This document shows positions 58,619-64,000 of a stretch of 64,000 bases of DNA, one piece after another. A program made the translations under genes and the position numbers. Origin of the DNA: Xanthomonas massiliensis (GTDB taxonomy: Bacteria > Pseudomonadota > Gammaproteobacteria > Xanthomonadales > Xanthomonadaceae). The notes beneath the pieces are model-generated. The model was not told the origin of the DNA. It did no database searches and saw nothing but the letters and a program-made list of their open reading frames with translations. The DNA is taken from positions 62,001-126,000 of the forward strand of contig NZ_FCOY01000007.1 in the NCBI RefSeq assembly GCF_900018785.1. The letters are read 5' to 3'. Within the stretch, counting starts at the first letter, position 1. Each line of letters begins with the position of its first letter.

Positions 58619-59240
58619 GCTCCTCCTCGCGAACACACTGCCGCATCCGGCACCGCCCCGCGAACCATTCCCGCCCGACGCATCCCGCCATGCCATGGGA
58701 GGCATGACGGCCGGCCGTCGCGTCCCGGCACGCGGGCGCCGAAGCTGGGCCCGCCCTCCAAGGCAGGCCGCCAGCATTCGCATCCGTTTCCCGTTTACTC
58801 CTGCCGCGGCCCTGCCCGCCGCCCTCGGCAGCGGGCCCGCCGATGCCGCCACGCCGCAGAGGCGACACGCCGCTACGCCCGGCCGAGGCCGCATTCGACC
58901 TGGAGGCACCGGCCTCCGTGCCGGACCCGCAGTTCGTCGAGATCGGCCCGCCCGGCGAGGGGGACCAGCACGATGCGATGCCGTCCTTCCACGCGCCGGA
59001 GAAAAAGGTCGCCGGGCCGACCATCCAGCGGGGTCGCATCCAAGTCCGCGACCCCGGCGACACCGCGGGGGTGAGCGCCCGGTACAGCTACCCGATGGCC
59101 GCCCCTGTCACGGCCCCGCCCCTGGGCCTGGTCGCCCGCCGCACGGCTGGAAACGGCGGTCGGCCCAGTACACGCCGGAGCGCGCCGACAGGCGGCCGCC
59201 GGCCATGCCGTAGGGCCGGCACACCGCCTTCGCCTCGCCG
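58619..59240. other. Gap without a supported gene
   Basis: No recognisable gene lies in these 622 bases. Several frames on both strands are open for 100-180 codons, as expected at this GC content. None has a good start signal plus family-like sequence. The minus-strand frame around 58873-59060 has a protein-like composition and could be a decayed gene end, but I cannot identify it. Confidence 0.5.
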
Positions 59241-59468
59241 TCATTCCGCCAGGAAGGCCCGCACCGCCCGCGCGTCGAACGGCCAGTCCAGCTCGCGGCC
59301 GCGATGCAGGTCGCGCAGCACCGGCACGCGCGTGCCGTAGCGGGCCTCCAGCACCGCGTCGCCGTCGATGAAGATGCTGGCGAAGTCGCCCGCGTGCGCC
59401 GCGGCCATGGCCTCCAGCGCGCAATCGCACAGCGGGCAGTCGTCGCGCTGGAACAGCATCAGGGCCAT
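59241..59468 (-). CDS. DUF836 thioredoxin/glutaredoxin-like protein
   Basis: The 75-residue protein has a thioredoxin-like fold start, LMLFQRDDCPLCDCALEAM, with a CPLC pair and an extra Cys two residues later. A VPVLRDLHRGRELDWPFD cis-Pro segment follows. This matches the small DUF836/glutaredoxin-like family, probably a thiol-disulfide protein of the cytoplasm; the substrate is unknown. TAGACT lies seven bases before the ATG, without a ribosome-binding site. It is downstream of the esterase gene on the same strand with a 49-base gap. Confidence 0.82.
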   Translation of the reverse strand: MALMLFQRDDCPLCDCALEAMAAAHAGDFASIFIDGDAVLEARYGTRVPVLRDLHRGRELDWPFDARAVRAFLAE

Positions 59469-59475
59469 GGCCGCG

Positions 59476-59481
59476 AGTCTA
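59476..59481 (-). promoter_or_regulatory. -10 hexamer TAGACT for the DUF836 gene, leaderless type
   Basis: On the minus strand TAGACT is followed by seven bases and the ATG. This would let the gene be expressed separately from the siderophore cluster upstream. Confidence 0.45.
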
Positions 59482-59517
59482 CGCGCGCCCCTGGCCCCGG
59501 TCCTGACAGGGTCGGCG

Positions 59518-60684
59518 TTACTGGGCGTTCTCCTCGTGCGGGCGCGTGCCGTGGACCTGGTCCATGCGATCGCGCTCCTGGTGCAGCTTCAGGTCGTCCT
59601 CCTCGCTCAGGCCTTCCTCCAGCGTGCGCTTGAGCTGGGTCAGCCAGGGGATGCGCACCGCGTCGGGCAGCTCGCGTACCTGCAGGCGCAAGGCATAGCG
59701 CTGTTCCGGCGACAGGTCCCAGTACTGGCGCGCGGTCGGCACCGGCGGCGCCGGCGCGGGCACCGGCATCTGCAGGAAACGCACCGCCCGGCTGATCGCG
59801 CCGGGGACCACCGAGCCGTGGTCCTCGCCCGCCAGTTCGTCGAATTCCACGTCCATGCGCGGCGCCGCGGCCAGGAGCGTGGCGGCCTGCCGGGCGTTGC
59901 CGACCTGGTCGCGCTGGCGCAGGTCCTTGGCCATGGCCACCACGTCGCCGCCCGGCGCCGGTGCCCACGGCGCGGGAAACTCCTCGAACTCGCCCACGGT
60001 CAGTTGCGCCCGCAAAGGCGCGTCCTGCGCCGTGCGCGCCGCCGCCATGCGGCGCAGCGAGGACAGTACCGCGTTGTCGCCGAACCACAGGGCCGCGCTC
60101 GAGGCCAGATAGTCCTGGAACATCCCCGGACGCGTGGCCAGCGTGTGCAGCACCCACAGCCCGCCGAAGGAATGGCCGAACACCGCCTGGCGCCGCGGAT
60201 CGACCGGCACGCGCCCGGCCACTTCCGGCTTGAGCCGCTGCTCGATGAAGTCGGCGAACACGTCGGCACCGCCGCCGCCCTTGACCCGCGGGTCGTTGGA
60301 ACCGGCCGGCGTCAGGTCCAGGGTGCGCGCGGCGCGCACGTCCGTGCCCGGCGGATAGCCGATGCCCACCACCACCGTGCCGGGCCGGTCGCGCGCCACG
60401 TCGGGCCGGTGCTCGAAGGCGCGCACGGTCTCCACCACGGTCAGGTACAGCTCGTTGGCATCGAGCACGTACAGCACCGGATAGCCGCCGGCGGGGGCCG
60501 GCCCGGCGGGACGCGACACGAAGACACGGTAGTCGTGCCCCTGCGTGCCGGGCATGTCCCACTGCATCGAATCGGGCAGCGCCACCGCCGTGGCCGGCGG
60601 CGGCGCGGCGGCGGCGGCCGGCGACGACCACGCCGCCATGCCGAGGACCAGGGGAAGGGACAACGCGACTGACCAGGCTTTCAT
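59518..60684 (-). CDS. Periplasmic esterase of the IroE/Fes type, probable siderophore hydrolase
   Basis: The 388-residue protein has a signal peptide (ALSLPLVLGMAAWSSPAAAA). The esterase-D/IroE-type core has YPVLYVLDANELYLT, VVVGIGYPPGTDVRAARTLDLTPAG, the nucleophile elbow AVFGHSFGGLWVLHTLA (Ser) and a late His in AGEDHGSVVPG. IroE-like enzymes linearise trilactone catecholate siderophores in the periplasm. Residues about 310-388 form an unusual charged helical extension (TARQYWDLSPEQRYALRL onward). It lies 76 bases downstream of the TonB receptor gene on the same strand, supporting a siderophore role. The ATG at 60684 starts the signal peptide directly. Confidence 0.82.
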   Translation of the reverse strand: MKAWSVALSLPLVLGMAAWSSPAAAAAPPPATAVALPDSMQWDMPGTQGHDYRVFVSRPAGPAPAGGYPVLYVLDANELYLTVVETVRAFEHRPDVARDRPGTVVVGIGYPPGTDVRAARTLDLTPAGSNDPRVKGGGGADVFADFIEQRLKPEVAGRVPVDPRRQAVFGHSFGGLWVLHTLATRPGMFQDYLASSAALWFGDNAVLSSLRRMAAARTAQDAPLRAQLTVGEFEEFPAPWAPAPGGDVVAMAKDLRQRDQVGNARQAATLLAAAPRMDVEFDELAGEDHGSVVPGAISRAVRFLQMPVPAPAPPVPTARQYWDLSPEQRYALRLQVRELPDAVRIPWLTQLKRTLEEGLSEEDDLKLHQERDRMDQVHGTRPHEENAQ

Positions 60685-60760
60685 CGGAACGGACCACCCA
60701 TGCGGCTGGGGACAACGGATCGCCGGTGCGCCGCGGTCGGCGCCGCACCGGCACGGCACA

Positions 60761-62830
60761 TCAGAAGTTCACGCCCAGGCTCACCCACAACCGGCGCCCC
60801 TCGTCCTGCTGCCAGTTGCCGTCCAGGCCGGTCAGGCGGTTGCGCAGGTCCACCGGCACGCGCTTGTCGGTGATGTTCAGCAGCGCCGCGCGCAGGGTCA
60901 CCGCATCGCTGAAGGCGTAGCTGCCGCCGAGGTCGTAGGTGGTCGAGCCCGGGCGCACGCGGGTGCCGTTGGCCGAATTGCGGAAGTTGGCCCAGTACTG
61001 CTTGCTGGAGCTGTTCAGGGCGGCATAGGCGCTCAGCTTCTCGCTGGCCTGCCAGTCGCCGCGCAGGTTGAAGGCGCTCTTGGGCGTGCGCTCCAGCGGC
61101 TGGCCCTTGAGCGAGGTGCCGTCGAAGGCGGTCTCGTTGTCGCTCAGGCGCTCGGAGTCGGTATAGGTGTAGTTGGCATTGAGCTTGACCTGCTCGCCCA
61201 GCGGCACCTGCAGGCTGCTCTCCACGCCGCGGATCACCGCCTTGCCGATGTTGCCCCAGGCATAGACCGCGCCGCTGGTGGCGGTGCAGTTCAGCTCGCA
61301 CTGGCTGAAGATCTTGTTCTTGAAGTCGTTGTTGAACGCGGTGACGCTGGCGATCACCCCGTCCTCTCCCTCGTAGCGCAGGCCCAGCTCGCTGCTGGTG
61401 CTGGTCTCGGCCTTCAGGTCCGGGTTGCCGGGCAGCACGCCCACCGGCACGCCGATGATGCCCACGCCCTCGGACATCGAGTAGTACGGGCTGGACTGGC
61501 GCAGGGTCGGCGCGCGGAACGCGCGCGAGACGCCGCCGCGCAGGCTCCAGCGCTCGCTGAGATGGTAGATCGCGTAGAAACGGGGGGTCCAGCTGCCGCT
61601 GTAGCGGTCGTCGTGGTTGTAGCGCAGGCCACCGGTCAGCGTCAGGGCCTCGATCGGCCGGTATTCGTCCTCGGCGAACAGGGCCCAGGAGTCGTTGCTG
61701 ACGCTGTCGATGCTGTTGCGGACACCGGAGGAGTTGGCCGCCTCGTTCTCCAGCCCGCTCAGCTCGGTGTTGATGTACTGCGCACCGACGGTCAGGGTGT
61801 GGCGGTCGAACGGCATCAGCAGGCTGGAGTCCACGGTGGTGTTGACCAGCTTGTTGTCGGGGTAGAGCGTGGTCGGCGCGCCGCTGAGCTCGTTGTGGGT
61901 CTTGCCGATCTCGCGGTACACGTTGACCGTCGAGGTACCGATGTCCCAGTTGCCGATCCACGAAAGCCCCATGTGGGTGCGGCGGTTGTCGTACATGAGC
62001 GGGTAGGCCACCGCCAGGGTCTTGCCCGGCGAGGCGTTGCGCTTGAGCTCGCTCCAGCCGGCCTCAAGCAGGATCTTCTGGCTCTCGGCCGGGGTCAGGG
62101 TCAGGCGTGCGGTGCCGCTCCTGTCCTTCGTCCCCCACGAGCCGTCGTAGACGTCGGCCTCGGTACGCTCGCTGTCCTTGCCGTAGACCTGCAGGCCCAC
62201 CACGTCCTGCTTCAGCGGCCCGGCAAGGTAGAAGTCGCCGCCGCGGCTGTTGCCCAGGTAGGAATGCTGCTGCACGGTCGCGTCGATGTCGACGGTGCCG
62301 GTCCAGTGGTCGGGCACCTTGCGGGTGATCACGTTGACCACGCCGCCGATGGCGTCGGAACCGTACAGCGAGGACATCGGCCCGCGCACCACCTCGATAT
62401 GGTCGATCGCCGCCAGCGGCGGGATCTGGCTGGCCTGGACCACGCCGGCGTCCTCGTACAGCGAGTTCTCGCGCGTGCCCTGGCGCATGCCGTCCACCAG
62501 CAGCAGGGTGTAGATGCCGGGCATGCCGCGCATCATGATGTCGGCCTTGTTGACGCTGGCACCGACGATGCTCACGCCCTCGACGTTGCGCAGCGCGTCT
62601 TGCAGATTGACGAAGGGCTTGCTCTCCAGCTGCTCGCGGGTCAGCACGCTGATGCTGGCCGGTGCGTCGGCGATCACCTGCTCGTAGCCGCCGGCGGTGA
62701 CCACCACGGTGTCCAGCTTCTTGATCTTGTCCGCGTCGTCCGACGCCGGCTCCTGCGCGTACAGCGCCGACGACAGCGCCATCGCCAACAGGCCCAGCTC
62801 GTACCTGCACCGCCTACTCGGCTTGCTCAT
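60761..62830 (-). CDS. TonB-dependent outer-membrane receptor, probably for a catecholate siderophore
   Basis: The 689-residue outer-membrane transporter has a signal peptide ending SSALYAQ and a TonB box (LDTVVVTA). The plug has ISVLTREQLESKPFVNLQDAL, VEGVSIVGASVNKADIMMRG, LLLVDGMRQGTRENS and IEVVRGPMSSLYGSDAIGGVVNVIT. The 22-strand barrel ends in Phe (WVSLGVNF). The plug pattern resembles the FepA/CirA/BfeA group. One Cys pair (CELNC) lies in an extracellular loop. The ATG has GGAGCGAGCA upstream. An IroE-like esterase follows and a LysR regulator is divergent. No Fur box was recognised, and the true ligand is not proven. Confidence 0.92.
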   Translation of the reverse strand: MSKPSRRCRYELGLLAMALSSALYAQEPASDDADKIKKLDTVVVTAGGYEQVIADAPASISVLTREQLESKPFVNLQDALRNVEGVSIVGASVNKADIMMRGMPGIYTLLLVDGMRQGTRENSLYEDAGVVQASQIPPLAAIDHIEVVRGPMSSLYGSDAIGGVVNVITRKVPDHWTGTVDIDATVQQHSYLGNSRGGDFYLAGPLKQDVVGLQVYGKDSERTEADVYDGSWGTKDRSGTARLTLTPAESQKILLEAGWSELKRNASPGKTLAVAYPLMYDNRRTHMGLSWIGNWDIGTSTVNVYREIGKTHNELSGAPTTLYPDNKLVNTTVDSSLLMPFDRHTLTVGAQYINTELSGLENEAANSSGVRNSIDSVSNDSWALFAEDEYRPIEALTLTGGLRYNHDDRYSGSWTPRFYAIYHLSERWSLRGGVSRAFRAPTLRQSSPYYSMSEGVGIIGVPVGVLPGNPDLKAETSTSSELGLRYEGEDGVIASVTAFNNDFKNKIFSQCELNCTATSGAVYAWGNIGKAVIRGVESSLQVPLGEQVKLNANYTYTDSERLSDNETAFDGTSLKGQPLERTPKSAFNLRGDWQASEKLSAYAALNSSSKQYWANFRNSANGTRVRPGSTTYDLGGSYAFSDAVTLRAALLNITDKRVPVDLRNRLTGLDGNWQQDEGRRLWVSLGVNF

Positions 62831-62963
62831 TGCTCGCTCCAGATTCGTTTACGAGACACATCACCGGACACGTCGGGGAAATCCCTCCGGTCCCCCTTCG
62901 ACCATTGCCCGCCGGTCACCAGGCACGCCTGGACCTGCCGGGCCAGTCTCTGCGCCCGGCCCC

Positions 62964-63011
62964 ATTGCAACAATGACCGAGTAACAGGATATTCGTTGCA
63001 TCCCTTGCAAC
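62964..63011. promoter_or_regulatory. Putative LysR-type operator between receptor and regulator genes
   Basis: GTTGCA-TCCCT-TGCAAC (62995-63011) is a perfect inverted repeat and contains the LysR-class T-N11-A core (TGCATCCCTTGCA). A second small palindrome, ATTG-CAA-CAAT, at 62964-62974 shares the TTGCAAC half-site. A further dyad, CCAGGC-AC-GCCTGG, lies at 62919-62932. The main site is 18 bases before the LysR start, suggesting autoregulation plus divergent control of the receptor. Confidence 0.65.
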
Positions 63012-63029
63012 GCTCAACCAGGATCCCCC

Positions 63030-63986
63030 GTGTCGCCACGTTCCCGCAGCCTCCCTTCCGCCGCCGCCACGGAGGAAATGCTCGATGCCCGGCGCCTGCG
63101 CTACTTCATGCAGGTGCTGGAGAACGGCTCGGTGCGCGGCGCCGCCGACGCGCTGGGCATGGATCCCTCCGCGCTCAGCCGCGCCATTTCCGCGCTGGAG
63201 CGCGATTGCGGCGCGCGCCTGTTCCAGCGCCACGGCCGCGGCGTCACCGCCACCGACGCCGGCCAGCTGCTGGCCGCCTATGCCCGCCGCCAGCTGGGCC
63301 AGCAGCAGCACCTGCTGGCCCAGCTGGAGGGCATCCGCAAGATCGAGCGCGGCCACGTCGACCTGGTCACCGGCGAGGGTTTCGCCGACTGGCTGATGCG
63401 CCACAGCCTGCGCGACTTCATGGCCTCGCACCCGCGCATCGGCGTGGAACTGGAGATCAGCGGCACCGACGGCATCGTGCAGCGCATCGTCGAGGAACGC
63501 GCCCAGATCGGCATGCTGTTCCAGCCGCCCAAGGACGAGCGGTTGCGCTCGCACTACTCGCACCCGCAGCCGATCCAGACCCTGGTGCTGGCCGGCCACC
63601 CGCTCACCCGCATCGGCCGCCCGCTCAAGCTGGCCGACCTGGTGCCCCACGCCGGCGCCACGCTGCAGCGCGGCTTCGGCATCCGCCAGCACATCGAGGC
63701 CGCCGAGATCAGCGAGGGCATCCGCCTGAACACGGTGCTGACCACCACCTCGTTCCACGCCATCGGCCAGTTCGTCGCCGCCGGCCTGGGCTATGCGCTG
63801 TCGACCCGGCCGGCACTGGCGATGGAGCGCGACGACATGGTGGCCCTGCCGATGGAGAACCCGATCCTGCACCAGGGCCGCATGCACGTGATCTCCAAGC
63901 ACGGCCGCCTGCTCTCGCCGGCCGCGGCGGAGCTGCTGCGGCTGATCGTGCGCGACCTGGCCGCGATCGGCTCGCCCGAGTTCTAG
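63030..63986 (+). CDS. LysR-family transcriptional regulator
   Basis: The 318-residue protein has an N-terminal winged helix-turn-helix: ARRLRYFMQVLENGSVRGAADALGMDPSALSRAISALE, then LFQRHGRGVTATDAG. A linker helix precedes a periplasmic-binding-like effector domain (about residues 105-300), with VDLVTGEGFADWL and a late AAGLGYALSTRP. The effector is unknown. The start is GTG 63030 with AGGA upstream; ATG 63078, which follows GGAGGAA too closely, is a less likely alternative. It diverges from the TonB receptor gene across a 199-base region holding a LysR-type palindrome, so it probably controls that receptor. Confidence 0.92.
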   Translation: MSPRSRSLPSAAATEEMLDARRLRYFMQVLENGSVRGAADALGMDPSALSRAISALERDCGARLFQRHGRGVTATDAGQLLAAYARRQLGQQQHLLAQLEGIRKIERGHVDLVTGEGFADWLMRHSLRDFMASHPRIGVELEISGTDGIVQRIVEERAQIGMLFQPPKDERLRSHYSHPQPIQTLVLAGHPLTRIGRPLKLADLVPHAGATLQRGFGIRQHIEAAEISEGIRLNTVLTTTSFHAIGQFVAAGLGYALSTRPALAMERDDMVALPMENPILHQGRMHVISKHGRLLSPAAAELLRLIVRDLAAIGSPEF

Positions 63987-64000
63987 CACCCTGCACGGCC

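Noticed and set aside
62831-63029. Fur box upstream of the TonB receptor
   Set aside because: No sequence close to GATAATGATAATCATTATC was found by eye; only LysR-type and other dyads are visible.

Overview
The window is about 64 kb of very GC-rich, gene-dense DNA. Gene content and order point to a gammaproteobacterium of the Xanthomonadaceae/Lysobacteraceae (Xanthomonas, Stenotrophomonas, Pseudoxanthomonas, Luteimonas or Lysobacter relatives). Indicators are PTS enzyme I next to mgtE, yqgE-ruvX-pyrB, pilU-pilT divergent from yggS-proC, aroK-aroB-(small gene)-hemE, and very large propeller-type hybrid histidine kinases. The genus cannot be fixed from the sequence alone. No tRNA, rRNA, CRISPR array, insertion sequence or phage gene was seen.

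Layout. 1-12.4 kb: the end of PTS enzyme I, the magnesium channel mgtE, a cold-shock/DUF1294 membrane protein, a lipoprotein esterase overlapping a TPR protein, an amino-acid permease, an NAD(P)-binding oxidoreductase, a GGDEF-EAL protein and a secreted protein of unknown family. 11.9-18.0 kb, minus strand: a small membrane protein, an M1 peptidase, a glycine-tailed membrane protein, a repeat-rich gap, then pyrB, ruvX and yqgE. 18.1-34.5 kb, minus strand: one 16.3-kb gene for a 5,439-residue type Va autotransporter. It has an extended signal peptide, about 65 tandem glycine-rich repeats and a C-terminal beta-barrel. Its upstream region is conspicuously AT-rich and a strong hairpin follows its stop. 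34.6-41.9 kb: tag, a YitT-like protein, pilU, pilT, yggS, proC and an unusual fusion of a degenerate ABC ATPase domain to a tyrosine/dual-specificity phosphatase domain. 41.9-49.9 kb: ldhA, a stand-alone NIF3-insert-like protein, pdxH, glycerate kinase, aroK-aroB, a WGR-domain protein, hemE and a DHA2 efflux protein. A duplicated aroB tail lies between aroB and the WGR gene. 49.9-57.1 kb, minus strand: two tandem paralogous hybrid sensor kinases. 57.2-64 kb: two YceI proteins, a thioredoxin-like protein, and a catecholate-siderophore-type TonB receptor with a periplasmic IroE-like esterase, divergent from a LysR regulator. A clear LysR-type palindrome lies between receptor and regulator.

How the genes relate. 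Most of the window is housekeeping: PTS, Mg2+ uptake, pyrimidine, aromatic amino acid, heme, proline and PLP metabolism, DNA repair and type IV pilus retraction. Accessory surface and signalling functions sit between these blocks. The most remarkable objects are the giant autotransporter, whose repeat array contains a visible 996-bp second-order duplication, and the ABC-phosphatase fusion. Six genes (yqgE, glyK, aroK, WGR, first yceI, DUF836) carry a TANNNT -10-like hexamer only 6-8 bases before the ATG with no clear Shine-Dalgarno, which suggests leaderless transcripts.
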